The notes: a model not told the origin generated them from the sequence alone. A stretch of DNA of 64,000 nt from Rhizobium sp. ZPR4 (GCF_040215725.1 NZ_CP157969.1:186001-250000); one strand, 5' to 3'. Shown: positions 38,180-47,952, numbered from the stretch's first letter. Numbers and translations: made by a program.

Positions 38180-39193
38180 ATGACGATGACGGAAACCGCA
38201 CGGCGGATGATATCACCTTTCTTCGTGAAAGAGGCGATCGACTGCCTCAGACGGCAGGGAAAATCCCCAGAACGATTGCTGGCGACACTCGGCCTGTCCG
38301 CCCAGATCGACGTGCCGATCTCCGCCGAAAGCTACGGTGCGCTCTGGCTTGCGATCGCGGCCGAGATGGATGACGAATTCTTCGGCATGGGCGGCAGACC
38401 CATGCGTCGCGGCAGCTTCACGCTGCTCTGTCATTGCGTGCTGCACGCAAGGACCCTCGACCAGGCACTACGGCGGGCGCTGAGGTTTTTGAACATCGTG
38501 CTGGAGGACCCGAAAGGACATATCGAAGTGGTCGACGGGCTGGCGCATATTGTGCTGACCGACCTCAAGAGCGCGCACTCCGCCTTCGCCTACCGGACCT
38601 ACTGGATCTTGCTGCACGGCATCGCCTGCTGGCTCATCGGGCGGCGCATCCCCCTCCGGATGGTCGATTTTCGCTGCGCCGAGCCGGATCATGGCGCCGA
38701 CTACCGGCAATTCTTCGGGGCGCCCGTGCGCTTCTCACAGCCGGCGAGCAGGCTTGCCTTCGATGCTTCCCTCCTCAAACTCGCGGTGACCCGCAGCGAG
38801 CAGGCTCTGAAGCAGTTTCTACGCAATGCGCCAGCCAATATTCTCGTGCGCTACCGCTATGACGCCGGCCTTGCGGCGAGCGTGCGCAAGCGGCTCCGCC
38901 AATTGCCGCCCGCCTCATGGAAGGCATTCGATGATCTGGCCGCGCAAATGCGCATGTCTCCTTCGACGCTGCGGCATCGCCTGCATGCCGAGGGCCAGAA
39001 CTATGCCGCCATCAGAGATGAAATCCGCCGCGATCTTGCAATCGAGATGCTGCAAACGACTGAGTTTGGCGTCGGAGAGATCGCGACACGCCTCGGCTTT
39101 TCCGAACCCAGCGCCTTCCATCGGGCATTCCGAAAGTGGACCGCAAGAAGCCCGGCTGCATTTCGCAAGGAGATGAGCGCGCGAACGCCATAG
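38180..39193 (+). CDS. AraC-family regulator with Arabinose-bd N-domain
   Basis: About 337 residues (start MTMTETARRMISPFFVKEA; the ATG at 38129 is an alternative). The N-terminal ligand domain is of the OruR/QhpR type (GRPMRRGSFTLLCHCVLHARTL), and the C-terminal two-HTH AraC domain contains LAAQMRMSPSTLRHRLHAEG and GEIATRLGFSEPSAFHRAFRKWT. It is divergent from the branched-chain degradation operon and is the likely activator of it. The open frame extends far upstream into the SDR gene, but that part is a shadow. Confidence 0.88.
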   Translation: MTMTETARRMISPFFVKEAIDCLRRQGKSPERLLATLGLSAQIDVPISAESYGALWLAIAAEMDDEFFGMGGRPMRRGSFTLLCHCVLHARTLDQALRRALRFLNIVLEDPKGHIEVVDGLAHIVLTDLKSAHSAFAYRTYWILLHGIACWLIGRRIPLRMVDFRCAEPDHGADYRQFFGAPVRFSQPASRLAFDASLLKLAVTRSEQALKQFLRNAPANILVRYRYDAGLAASVRKRLRQLPPASWKAFDDLAAQMRMSPSTLRHRLHAEGQNYAAIRDEIRRDLAIEMLQTTEFGVGEIATRLGFSEPSAFHRAFRKWTARSPAAFRKEMSARTP

Positions 39194-39265
39194 TGTGTCG
39201 TTATGCCCAGCGACGGCGTTCACGATCTTGACAAGCCTTATCCAGATTGGGCTCCGAAGCTGGCC

Positions 39266-40153
39266 TTACCGCGTCAGGGCGTTGGCAAGCCAGTTTGCGG
39301 CGTGTTCCGCGGCAAGCGTACCGCGCGTTCTTGCTGGAAGGAGAACGTGATATTGGTCCGCGGTGGGTATCTCGGCCTCCTCCAAGGCGACGAGCGTGCC
39401 ATCCTCCAGGAAGGTCTGGACAAGAAGACGCCAGCCGAGCGCGATCCCCTGCCCGGCACGGGCGGCCGCAATCGCTTCCGTATAGTGGTTGAAGCGAAGA
39501 TGCGGCTTTATTCGCAAAGCCCGGCCCGTTTCCTGGACCCATTGCGTCCAGGAGAGCCATGAGCGGTCGTGAGCGTCCGTCTCTATGAACTCGTCGGCAT
39601 CGGACATCTGCTCCGTCGGGCGACGCCGAAGATAGTCGGGCGAGCATACGGGAACGACGACGTCCTCCTGGGAGGCGACTATCTTGGCGTCGGCAAATGG
39701 CGGTCTCCCGTATCGGATGGCTATGTCTACGCCGCCGGCGTCGAGATCAATTCTTGCGTCCTGCGAGATGACCCTGATCTGTACGCCCGCATTCTCCCGC
39801 CGAAACTCTGCCAACCGTGGAAGCAGCCAGAAGGAGGAGAAGGCGACGGTCGCGCCGATCGTCACCACGTTCTGCTGGGAGGATGTGACGGCATCGACCG
39901 CATCCGCGATGCTGGCGAAGCTTTGCGCAAGCGTCGTTCCCAGGGTGAGGCATGCAGCAGTCGGTTCGATGGCGCGATGCTTGCGTACGAACATCGGTAG
40001 CCCGAGCTCCTCTTCCAATGTCGCGATCTGGCGGCTGACGGCTGCCTGAGTGACGCCAAGCTCGGCCGCAGCCGCAGTAAAGCTCCGATGCCGCAGAACG
40101 GCCTCGAGAGTCATCAATGCGGTCAGGGATGGAATTCGCCGCCGAAAGTTCAT
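39266..40153 (-). CDS. LysR-family regulator (GcvA-like)
   Basis: About 295 residues, with the N-terminal LysR helix-turn-helix (LEAVLRHRSFTAAAAELGVTQAAVSRQIATLEEEL, split) and a GcvA-like effector domain (VDIAIRYGRPPFADAKIV). Start: ATG at 40153 was chosen because AAGGA precedes it properly; an ATG at 40159 is too close. It is divergent from the Rieske oxygenase gene and is probably its regulator. Confidence 0.9.
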   Translation of the reverse strand: MNFRRRIPSLTALMTLEAVLRHRSFTAAAAELGVTQAAVSRQIATLEEELGLPMFVRKHRAIEPTAACLTLGTTLAQSFASIADAVDAVTSSQQNVVTIGATVAFSSFWLLPRLAEFRRENAGVQIRVISQDARIDLDAGGVDIAIRYGRPPFADAKIVASQEDVVVPVCSPDYLRRRPTEQMSDADEFIETDAHDRSWLSWTQWVQETGRALRIKPHLRFNHYTEAIAAARAGQGIALGWRLLVQTFLEDGTLVALEEAEIPTADQYHVLLPARTRGTLAAEHAANWLANALTR

Positions 40154-40166
40154 ATGCATCCTTCAC

Positions 40167-40181
40167 ATTACATAATGTTAT
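40167..40181. promoter_or_regulatory. imperfect palindrome ATTACAT-A-ATGTTAT between lysR and Rieske gene
   Basis: Seven-base arms with one mismatch, within an AT-rich 107-base divergent gap. The shape fits a LysR-type operator. Confidence 0.4.
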
Positions 40182-40260
40182 GCATTCGTGAAAATTAATG
40201 CCGTTGAAGCATAAGCGATGCAAGGGCAAACTGCGGATCATCAAGGCATAAGAGGTTATC

Positions 40261-41514
40261 ATGCTAAACAGGCTTCCATCTTCCATCTCAGCCCTCCTTG
40301 AGGCACGCGCCGATGGTTATTCCCTGCCTGCCGGCCTCTATATCCGCGAGGATGTCTTCGAGGCCGATATCGACGTCTTCTTTCACAAGCACTGGATCTG
40401 CGTCGGCCTCGACTGCGACGTGCCGGAACCAGGCGATGCCACCGTTGTCGATATCGGCAAGACCAGCCTGATCCTGCTTCGCGACGACGACGGTGAAATT
40501 CGCGTGCTTCACAACGTCTGTCGCCATCGCGGGTCGCGCCTGCTCGATGCTGGCAAGACGATCGTCTCGAAGCTCGTCTGTCCCTATCATACATGGACGT
40601 ACGAACTGACCGGCGAGCTAAGCTACGCACCGCATATGGGCAAGGACCTGGACAAGCAGTGCCATAGTCTGAAGCCGGTGAACTTCAAGTCGATCGGCGG
40701 CCTGATCTATGTATGTCTCTCCGACAATCCGCCGGAAGACATCGCAACCCTCGAACAAGCGATGATCGAACGCCTTGCGCCCTACGAAATTCGGAATGCC
40801 AAGGTCGCTCACCAGACTGACGTCATCGAGGACGGCAACTGGAAGCTCACGATCGAAAACAATCGCGAGTGCTACCACTGTTCCGCCAATCATCCCGAGC
40901 TCTGCGTATCCTTCGTCGACCTCGACTTCGGCTTCGATCCGGAGACGCTGAACCCCGAGGACCGCGAGCAGGCCGCCGAGCATTTCAGGCTCTACGACGA
41001 GCGGACAAAAGCCTGGGAAGCGGATGGTTTCCCGTCGGCAGCGGTCGAACAGCTCGCCGACTGCGCCACGAACTTCCGCACCCAGCGCCTGATCATTGCA
41101 GGTGCAGGTGAATCCCAGACACATGACGCGACTGCGGCATCGTCGAAGCTGCTTGGCCAGATGACCCGCAAGGATCTCGGCGATACGCATCTTTGGGGTC
41201 ACAATAGCTGGAATCACTTCATGGGCGACCACGCCGTGGTCGCAATCGTCATCCCGCTCTCGGCCGGCAAGACGCTGGTCAGAACCAAATGGCTCGTCCA
41301 CAAAGACGCTGTCGAAGGCAAGGACTACGACCTCGACAAGCTCACGGACGTCTGGATCGCCACGACGGACCAGGATGCGGACCTTGTCGCCCGCTCGCAT
41401 GCCGGCGCGCTCGACCCTGCCTACCAGCCCGGCCCCTATTCTCGATTCTCGGAAACCAACCTGGACAAGTTCGCGGCCTGGTACATCGATCGGATGCGCA
41501 CCCATGGGTATTGA
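40261..41514 (+). CDS. Rieske oxygenase alpha subunit, betaine demethylase type (GbcA/Stc2-like)
   Basis: A 417-residue Rieske non-heme iron oxygenase. The [2Fe-2S] motif has C87-x-H89 and C107-x2-H110 (VCRHRG and CPYHTW). The mononuclear iron ligands are His206 and His211 in NNRECYHCSANH. This arrangement is typical of enzymes that demethylate glycine betaine (GbcA), stachydrine (Stc2), carnitine-type or hydroxyproline betaine onium compounds, releasing formaldehyde. The reductase overlaps its end by 11 bases. The exact substrate cannot be fixed from sequence. Confidence 0.88.
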   Translation: MLNRLPSSISALLEARADGYSLPAGLYIREDVFEADIDVFFHKHWICVGLDCDVPEPGDATVVDIGKTSLILLRDDDGEIRVLHNVCRHRGSRLLDAGKTIVSKLVCPYHTWTYELTGELSYAPHMGKDLDKQCHSLKPVNFKSIGGLIYVCLSDNPPEDIATLEQAMIERLAPYEIRNAKVAHQTDVIEDGNWKLTIENNRECYHCSANHPELCVSFVDLDFGFDPETLNPEDREQAAEHFRLYDERTKAWEADGFPSAAVEQLADCATNFRTQRLIIAGAGESQTHDATAASSKLLGQMTRKDLGDTHLWGHNSWNHFMGDHAVVAIVIPLSAGKTLVRTKWLVHKDAVEGKDYDLDKLTDVWIATTDQDADLVARSHAGALDPAYQPGPYSRFSETNLDKFAAWYIDRMRTHGY

Positions 41515-42586
41515 GTTCGCTCAAATGCAGCGTGGTCAGGCCGCCGTTTGGGATCCAGAGCACGACGAAACGCTTGTATGCATCGACGTGCACCAGGAGA
41601 CGCATGACGTGAAGAGCTTCACGTTCGCATCTCCGGAAGGCAAACACTTCAACTTCGATGCCGGCCAGTACTTTCTGTTCGATTTCCCGATGGGTTCGGA
41701 TGGGGAAGCGCGCTGCTACAGCATCTCGTCATCGCCCCATCGCGGCAACGCGTTCACCGTCACGGTCAAGCGCGTACCCGGCGGCAAGGTCTCGAACTGG
41801 CTGCACGACAACATGGCTGCCGGCATGACTGTCAGGGGTCAGGGGCCGCTTGGTCACTTCATCCGTCCGAAAGGGGAGAAGACGAAGCTCCTGCTACTCT
41901 CGGGCGGCTCGGGCATCACGCCCGTCATGTCGATCACACGCGATCTGGCGGATCGATACGAACTCTCGGACATCGTTTTCCTTCACGCAGCGCGCACGCC
42001 TTCCGACCTCATCTTCCGCCATGACCTTTCCGGTCTCGCAACACGGATGAAAGGTCTGCGTCTCCAGTTCCTGCCGGAGACGGTGGCTGGCGAGCCGACC
42101 TGGCCGGGATTGACCGGACGGATCTCGCTCGAGTACCTCAAGCTTGCGGTTCCGGACATCGCCGAGCGTATCGTCATGTGCTGCGGCCCGGCACCTTTCA
42201 TGGCCGCAGCCCGCGCGATCACAACCGCACTGGGCGTCCCCTCGACAAACTACATCGAAGAGAGCTTCGATGCGGCGGTCATCGACGAGCCGGGGCTGGA
42301 CGTCGAGCAACAGCCCGCCCAGAAGGTCTATCAGGTCGAATTTTCGAAGCAAAAGCGGACGCTGCAAGTCTCCTCCGATCAGACAGTGCTCGCAGCCGCG
42401 AAGAAGGGCAGCATCAGGCTTCCTTCGTCCTGTTCGAATGGCGTGTGCGGTACGTGCAAATCGAAGCTCGTCTCCGGCTCGGTCGAAATGAACCACAATG
42501 GCGGCATCCGGCAGCGCGAGATCGACGCCGGGATGTTCCTGCCTTGCTGCTCGAAACCGCTTAGCGATCTTGTCGTTGATCGGTGA
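41504..42586 (+). CDS. Rieske oxygenase reductase (FAD plus C-terminal 2Fe-2S)
   Basis: A 360-residue electron-transfer reductase. FAD site RCYSISSSP, NAD(P) site LLSGGSGITPVMS, and a C-terminal plant-type ferredoxin cluster (SCSNGVCGTCKSKL, plus a later Cys in FLPCCS). It passes electrons from NAD(P)H to the Rieske oxygenase. Start at MGIEFAQMQ, overlapping the oxygenase stop, so the two proteins are translationally coupled. GbcB and CntB have the same architecture. Confidence 0.88.
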   Translation: MGIEFAQMQRGQAAVWDPEHDETLVCIDVHQETHDVKSFTFASPEGKHFNFDAGQYFLFDFPMGSDGEARCYSISSSPHRGNAFTVTVKRVPGGKVSNWLHDNMAAGMTVRGQGPLGHFIRPKGEKTKLLLLSGGSGITPVMSITRDLADRYELSDIVFLHAARTPSDLIFRHDLSGLATRMKGLRLQFLPETVAGEPTWPGLTGRISLEYLKLAVPDIAERIVMCCGPAPFMAAARAITTALGVPSTNYIEESFDAAVIDEPGLDVEQQPAQKVYQVEFSKQKRTLQVSSDQTVLAAAKKGSIRLPSSCSNGVCGTCKSKLVSGSVEMNHNGGIRQREIDAGMFLPCCSKPLSDLVVDR

Positions 42587-42612
42587 CGAAGGATTGATGG
42601 GAGAGGAATCGA

Positions 42613-43893
42613 ATGCTGGGCAGGGAAGAGAATTCGCCGCCATCATCAAGCGCGCCCGTCTTCAAGGACGATCGCAAGCAAGCCTATCTCAATCCTGATG
42701 GTGCCGATCGTCCCCTGATCAGCCCGATCCCATCGTCGACCCTCGACAGCGCAAGGCGTTACCGTCTGGGGCGTCTACGGGCAAAGATGAAGGAATGGGA
42801 CTGTCCGGCGCTCCTGCTCTACGATCCGGTCAACATCCGCTACGCCTTCGACTGCTCGAACATGAGCATCTGGACGATGCACAATCCGTCCCGATACGCG
42901 CTTATTCTCGCCGACGGGCCGGCGATCATGTTCGAATTCGAAGGATCGGAGCACGTAAACGATGGATTGCCCGGCATTGACGAGGTTCGAACGTCGAAGT
43001 CCTTCCTCTTCTTCACTGCGGGCAATCTGGTCGAAGACCGGATGAAAGCATGGGCGGACGAGATTGCTGATGTCATCAAGCTCCACTGCCGCAACGGCAG
43101 GATCGCCGTCGACAGGCTTGAACCGGCGCCCGCCCATGAACTGCAAAGCCGCGGTTTCACCTTGCTCGACGGCCAGGAGCTCGCGGAACGCGCGCGCGCG
43201 ATCAAGAGTGCGGAAGAAATCGAGCTCATGCGCTGGACGATCCGCGTCTGCGAGGCCGGCATGGCACGAATGTACGAGGTTTCCGAGCCCGGGCGCACCG
43301 AGCGGGAAATCTGGGCGGAACTCCATTTCGAGAATGCGCGCAGCGGCGGCGAATGGCTGGAGACCAAGCTCCTGACCGCAGGCCCACGGACGAACCCCTG
43401 GTATCAGGAATGCTCGGACTACATCATCAGACGTGGCGAGATGATCTCCTTCGACACCGATATGATCGGGCCCTATGGCTATTGCGCCGACCTTTCCCGT
43501 TCCTGGACCTGCGGACACGTGGCCATGAATGCCAAGCAGAAGGAACTCTATTCGGCAGCAAGAGATCAGATCGACCATAATCTTGCGGTCATCCGGCCTG
43601 GCATGACGTTTCGCGAGTTCAACGAGAAGAGCTGGCGAATTCCGGAAAAATACCTCCCCTACCGCTACACTTTGGCCGCGCACGGGACCGGCATGGCCGA
43701 CGAATGGCCGGGCATTTTGTTGCATCCTGATTTCGACGAGAATTTCAGCGGCGTCATCGAAGAAAACATGGTGCTCAATATCGAAAGCCTCATTGCCGAA
43801 GACGGCTCCGAAAGCATCAAGCTCGAAACCCAGGCGCTTGTCACGGCAACCGGAAGCGAGCGCCTTGATACATTTCCCTGGGAAGAGATCTGA
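42613..43893 (+). CDS. M24-fold protein resembling DMSP lyase DddP
   Basis: A 426-residue pita-bread protein, 26 bases after the reductase with a strong ribosome-binding site (GGAGAGGA). From memory of DddP sequences I recognise long shared blocks: DPVNIRYAFDCSNM, then THNP-like MHNPSRYAL, GGEWLETKLLTAGPRTNPW and SFDTDMIGPYGYCADLSRSW. Candidate metal ligands are Asp281, Asp283, Asp293, His357, Glu391 and Glu405. Asp363, six after the His (HGTGMADEWPG), matches the residue proposed as catalytic base in DddP. It could be a lyase on a sulfonium or related onium, or a dipeptidase-like relative. The N-terminal 45 residues are extended and polar. Confidence 0.75.
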   Translation: MLGREENSPPSSSAPVFKDDRKQAYLNPDGADRPLISPIPSSTLDSARRYRLGRLRAKMKEWDCPALLLYDPVNIRYAFDCSNMSIWTMHNPSRYALILADGPAIMFEFEGSEHVNDGLPGIDEVRTSKSFLFFTAGNLVEDRMKAWADEIADVIKLHCRNGRIAVDRLEPAPAHELQSRGFTLLDGQELAERARAIKSAEEIELMRWTIRVCEAGMARMYEVSEPGRTEREIWAELHFENARSGGEWLETKLLTAGPRTNPWYQECSDYIIRRGEMISFDTDMIGPYGYCADLSRSWTCGHVAMNAKQKELYSAARDQIDHNLAVIRPGMTFREFNEKSWRIPEKYLPYRYTLAAHGTGMADEWPGILLHPDFDENFSGVIEENMVLNIESLIAEDGSESIKLETQALVTATGSERLDTFPWEEI

Positions 43894-44122
43894 CCGCAAC
43901 AGAGCGATCGGCCGCCTCCAATACCGAGCTAATCGTATGGCCGTGCGGGAAGGTTACCAATGGCGTCGGCCCAGGGCAGCCCGGACGAGCACCAGATCTG
44001 CGATTGGGGTGGCAACTCGTATCTCTGGTTTTCGGTGCGCCCGCTTTCTCCTGGGTATGGCTCCTAAAAGTCTGGGGCAACGCCAGAACGGTTCTCACCG
44101 AAATGGCGTCGCCTTCGACCCT

Positions 44123-44695
44123 TTATGCGGGCAGAGCGCCGCTCTTCTTGGCGGTCCAAGTCGCGATGTAGTCCATCAGGCCGGGCGACAGGCAATCATA
44201 GGGCTCGAGGTCGGAAGATCTCAGCTTCGACCTGACCTCATCCATCTTCGAAGGATCGAAACCGCTTTCGATGATCGAGGAGACGAAGGCCGCAAAGCCC
44301 GGCTGCGCCCAGCCCTTGCCTTCGAAGCGCTCGGGATGGATGAACGACAAGCCCTGGAACGGATGTTCGCGTTCGACTGGCCCGTACATATGGACACCGC
44401 ACTCCTTGCAGGCGTGGCGCTGGATCAGGGCGGCCGGATCGACCACCGCGAGCTTATTGCCGTTTTCCAGAACTTCGACCTTGTCGGTCGGAGCGACGGC
44501 CACGACCGAGAAGTTCGCGCCGGCAGGCTTCCAGCACTTCGTGCAGCCGCAGGCGTGATTGTACGCGATATCGCTGCCGACCTTTACCTTCACCGGATTG
44601 CTTGTGCAATTGCAAACAAGCGTCCCGCCGGCAAAGCTGGCATCGGTCGCCCGATATCCGGAATCCACGACCGGATGGATATTGATGCTACTCAT
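44123..44695 (-). CDS. gfa: glutathione-dependent formaldehyde-activating protein
   Basis: A 190-residue Gfa-family zinc protein (S-(hydroxymethyl)glutathione synthase). The Cys-rich zinc sites are visible: [19 protein letters not shown] and [12 protein letters not shown]. It helps condense formaldehyde with glutathione before oxidation. Start at [16 protein letters not shown] after GGAGGAG; the frame is open upstream. It fits beside demethylases that release formaldehyde (Rieske and OYE enzymes). It is convergent with the DddP-like gene. Confidence 0.9.
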   Translation of the reverse strand: MSSINIHPVVDSGYRATDASFAGGTLVCNCTSNPVKVKVGSDIAYNHACGCTKCWKPAGANFSVVAVAPTDKVEVLENGNKLAVVDPAALIQRHACKECGVHMYGPVEREHPFQGLSFIHPERFEGKGWAQPGFAAFVSSIIESGFDPSKMDEVRSKLRSSDLEPYDCLSPGLMDYIATWTAKKSGALPA

Positions 44696-45140
44696 AGATG
44701 CTCTCCTCCCTCCTGGGCCGGGCGGAATGCTCCGGCCGAGCTGCAGTCGCTCATTTCGCCAGCCTTTCAGCATGGCAGCGACGATGATCGTCCATGAACG
44801 TCGAATGAAGAAGCAGGAGTGGCCGCGGCCCTCCTCCGTCCTCAATTTAAGCTCGATACTTGCAGCCTCGCAAGCGTTCTTGAGTTCCGGAAGCCCGCAA
44901 CCCATCCTCGATGAAGGTACGGGCTTCGTAATCGCGCCAGGCGGTCCCATTGGCATCGCGGTAGCCTCAAAAAACCAGGCGCGACCAGCCCGCTACGCTC
45001 GGATGGCAGATCGGCGCCAAGTCCGACGACGCTCCGCGCCAAAGCGTCGTCATCTTTCAGATGCGCCTTTCGCACTTTAGATCTTTGATTTCGCGCATGT
45101 CGTTGTCGCAAAACCGCTGCACATGTCTGCGCGGCGTGCT
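44696..45140. other. gap between gfa and the OYE-type demethylase
   Basis: 445 bases. Minus-strand frames run through it (for example 44842-45111), but I recognise no family and no good start, so it is probably leader and spacer DNA, possibly with degraded coding sequence. The gfa ribosome-binding site lies at its left edge. Confidence 0.4.
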
Positions 45141-47177
45141 CTAGATGTCCTTTGCGATCCTCAGGCCATCGTAGATTGCGGCATGCGTATTGCGCGCGGC
45201 CACGGCATCGCCGATCCGGAAGAGCTGGAACCTGCCTTCCGGATTGCGGATGACGGATTGCGGCTTCCCGTCCAGGAGCTGATCATAAGAGGTCTCACCC
45301 AGATTGCTCGAACGCGGCTTGAGTTCGAAGTACAGCTCGTCGAGCGGGATTGTGCCGTGATTGATCACGATCTGATCGACGACACGCTGCTTGGAAACGC
45401 CGCCGTAGTCGCTTCCGACATTGGCAACGATCTGGTTGCCGTTCCTTTCGGCCGATTCCAGCCGGAACGTCACCGTGAAGGTCACATCGAGCTTCTGCAG
45501 CGAACGCATGTAAGGAACGAGATTCATCGCCATGACTTCGGGAGCAAAAGAGCGATCCGGCGTCATGATCTCGACCTTCGCTCCGGCCTTCGCCAGGAAT
45601 TCTGCTGCCTGCAGACCTGCGTGATCACCGGCATCGTCGAATATGAGCACGTTCGATCCTGGTTTCACGTCTCCTGAGATTATGTCCCACGATGAAACCA
45701 CGAGTTCGTTTCCCTTCGAAAGCACCTCAGTATGCGGCAGGCCGCCCGTCGCGATAATGACAACATCGGGATTTTCAGCCGCTATGGTTTCGGCTTCAGC
45801 CCATGTGTTGAAGTGAAAGGTGACGCCAAGCTTCTCGCACTGACTCATGCGCCAATCAATGATGCTGATCATCTCGCGGCGGCGTTCACTCTGCGCCGTG
45901 AGACGGATTTGACCGCCAGGGTCGTTCGCCGCTTCGAACACGACGACGTCGTGTCCGCGCTCGGCCGCCACCCGTGCGGCTTCAAGACCCGCCGGCCCCG
46001 TGCCGACAACGACCACCTTCTTGCGGATCTCCGCCTTCGTGATGATGTGAGGCATCGTCTGCTCGCGCCCGGTCGCCGCATTGTGAATGCAGAACGCCAT
46101 GCCGCCCTGATAGATGCGGTCCAGACAGTAGTTGGCGCCCACGCAGGGGCGGATGTCCTCTTCGCGCTTCTCGATGATCTTGCGGACGATATGCGGGTCG
46201 GTCATATGGGCGCGCGTCATGCCCACCATGTCGACCTTTCCCGCCGCAATCGCGTGACGGGCGGTGGCTACATCGGGAATCTTGGCAGCATGAAACGTCG
46301 GGAAGTTCGTGGCAGCGCGAATCTCGCCTGCGAAATCGAGATGCGGGGAATTGGCCATTCCCTGGATCGGGATCACGTCGGTAAGTCCGGGGTCGGTGTC
46401 GATATGGCCGCGGATGACGTTGAGGTAATCAATCAAGCCGCTGTCGCGCAGACGCTTCGATATCTCAAGGCCATCCGCTTTGCCGGTACCGCCGGGAAGA
46501 CATTCGTCGGCCGTGTATCGAACACCAAGGATGAAGTCGTCGCCCACCCTCTCCCGCATGGCCTTGAAGACGTCGAAACAGAAGCGCATGCGATTTTCGA
46601 GAGAGCCGCCATAGGGGCCCTCGAGTTCGTTGGTGAGCGGCGAGGCAAACTGGTCGATGAGGTGGCCATAAGCTTCAAGTTCGACGCCGTCCATCCCGCC
46701 CGCCTTCATGCGCTCGGCAGCGTCGGCGAAATCCTTGATGATGCGTTCGATGTCCCAGTCTTCGAGCTTCTTTGGAAACGCGCGATGAGCCGGTTCGCGG
46801 TGATGGGAGGGTGACACCACGGGCAGCCAGTCTCCCTTGTCCCAGCGCGTGCGCCGACCAAGGTGCGTCAACTGGATCATGATTGCCGCTCCCTCCTCGT
46901 GAACCGCGTCGGTCATCTCCCTGATCCACGGAACGATCTCGTCCTTGTAGGCGAGAAGGTTGTTGAATACTGGCGGACTGTCCTTGGATACGGCGGCTGA
47001 ACCCGCTGTCATGGTTAGGGCCACGCCACCCTTCGCTCTCTCCAACGTGTATGCGCGATATCGTTCCTTCGGCATGCCCTCTTCGGGATACGCAGGCTCG
47101 TGAGACGTAACGATGATGCGGTTGCGCAGCGCCAGATGCTTGAGTTGATAAGGTTGGAGAAGAGGATCGTTCGACAT
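45141..47177 (-). CDS. OYE-type FMN/FeS/FAD oxidoreductase (N-methyl demethylase, DgcA/StcD-like)
   Basis: A 678-residue fusion: an Old Yellow Enzyme TIM barrel (NRIIVTSHEPAYPEEG, then GVELEAYGHLIDQFASPLTNE, split), a [4Fe-4S] site (CVGANYCLDRIYQGGMAFC), and a C-terminal FAD/NAD part (VVVVGTGPAGLEAARVAAERG). Members demethylate dimethylglycine (DgcA), N-methylproline (StcD) or trimethylamine-class substrates. It probably takes the product of the Rieske enzyme one methyl further. It is divergent from the TetR gene. Confidence 0.88.
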   Translation of the reverse strand: MSNDPLLQPYQLKHLALRNRIIVTSHEPAYPEEGMPKERYRAYTLERAKGGVALTMTAGSAAVSKDSPPVFNNLLAYKDEIVPWIREMTDAVHEEGAAIMIQLTHLGRRTRWDKGDWLPVVSPSHHREPAHRAFPKKLEDWDIERIIKDFADAAERMKAGGMDGVELEAYGHLIDQFASPLTNELEGPYGGSLENRMRFCFDVFKAMRERVGDDFILGVRYTADECLPGGTGKADGLEISKRLRDSGLIDYLNVIRGHIDTDPGLTDVIPIQGMANSPHLDFAGEIRAATNFPTFHAAKIPDVATARHAIAAGKVDMVGMTRAHMTDPHIVRKIIEKREEDIRPCVGANYCLDRIYQGGMAFCIHNAATGREQTMPHIITKAEIRKKVVVVGTGPAGLEAARVAAERGHDVVVFEAANDPGGQIRLTAQSERRREMISIIDWRMSQCEKLGVTFHFNTWAEAETIAAENPDVVIIATGGLPHTEVLSKGNELVVSSWDIISGDVKPGSNVLIFDDAGDHAGLQAAEFLAKAGAKVEIMTPDRSFAPEVMAMNLVPYMRSLQKLDVTFTVTFRLESAERNGNQIVANVGSDYGGVSKQRVVDQIVINHGTIPLDELYFELKPRSSNLGETSYDQLLDGKPQSVIRNPEGRFQLFRIGDAVAARNTHAAIYDGLRIAKDI

Positions 47178-47221
47178 GTGCCGGGCTCCAGATTAGGAAT
47201 GCAACAGAACGCTAAACAGCA

Positions 47222-47282
47222 ATGTACATAAGTGTCAATATTGGAAAACATATAAGTCTCTTTTCCAGACATAGATGTACAT
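47222..47282. promoter_or_regulatory. two ATGTACAT palindromes 53 bp apart (candidate TetR operators)
   Basis: ATGTACAT occurs at 47222-47229 and at 47275-47282, in the 145-base divergent gap between the OYE gene and tetR. The 53-base spacing is five DNA turns, so both lie on one face of the helix. Good candidate for cooperative binding by the adjacent TetR protein. Confidence 0.5.
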
Positions 47283-47322
47283 TTCCGTTGTGCGGGTGCT
47301 GCCGATTTGTTAGGAAACGACC

Positions 47323-47952
47323 ATGGATCAGAGTATGAACGACAGCGGCCGGCGAGGATCGCAGGAGGGGTGGCTCGAGGCTGCCTACGCATTGCTGATC
47401 GATTCCGGTATCGATTCCGTGAAAATCCTGCCATTGGCGAAAAAGCTGAAGCTGTCACGCACAAGCTTCTATTGGTTCTTCAAGGATCGCGAGGAACTCC
47501 TCGACGCCCTTGTGGGAAAATGGCGGGACAAGAATACCGGGAATCTGATCAAGCAGTCCGAGGCATATGCGGAATCCCTTGTCGAGGCGATGTTTAATGT
47601 CTTCGACTGCTGGCTGAACAAGGACTTGTTCGATTCCCAGTTCGAATTCGCAGTGCGCAGTTGGGCCTTGCAGTCCCCGGACATCCTCAAGGAAGTTCGT
47701 GAAGCAGACCAGGCGCGAGTGGAAGCGCTCTCGCGAATGTTCATGAGGTTCGGTTTGGAGCCGGCAGCCGCCGATGTTCGCGCGCGGACGACCTACCTTG
47801 TCCAGATCGGCTACATTTCGATGCAGTCGCAGGAAGATATCGCTGTCCGAATGAAGCGCATTCCGGAATATATCGCGATTTATACCGGACAGAGTCCGCA
47901 GCAGCGAGAGCTGGATCGCTTCTTCGCCCGGCACGGTTACAAACCAGGCTAG
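47323..47952 (+). CDS. TetR-family transcriptional regulator
   Basis: A 209-residue TetR regulator. The N-terminal helix-turn-helix is present (AAYALLIDSGIDSVKILPLA, then KLKLSRTSFYWFFKDREELL), followed by an all-helical ligand domain. It is divergent from the OYE demethylase gene. Two ATGTACAT palindromes between them suggest it represses the demethylase (and itself) until an inducer binds. Confidence 0.9.
   Translation: MDQSMNDSGRRGSQEGWLEAAYALLIDSGIDSVKILPLAKKLKLSRTSFYWFFKDREELLDALVGKWRDKNTGNLIKQSEAYAESLVEAMFNVFDCWLNKDLFDSQFEFAVRSWALQSPDILKEVREADQARVEALSRMFMRFGLEPAAADVRARTTYLVQIGYISMQSQEDIAVRMKRIPEYIAIYTGQSPQQRELDRFFARHGYKPG

Noticed and set aside
42775..43899. 374-codon minus-strand frame
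   Set aside because: Antisense to the DddP-like gene; shadow.
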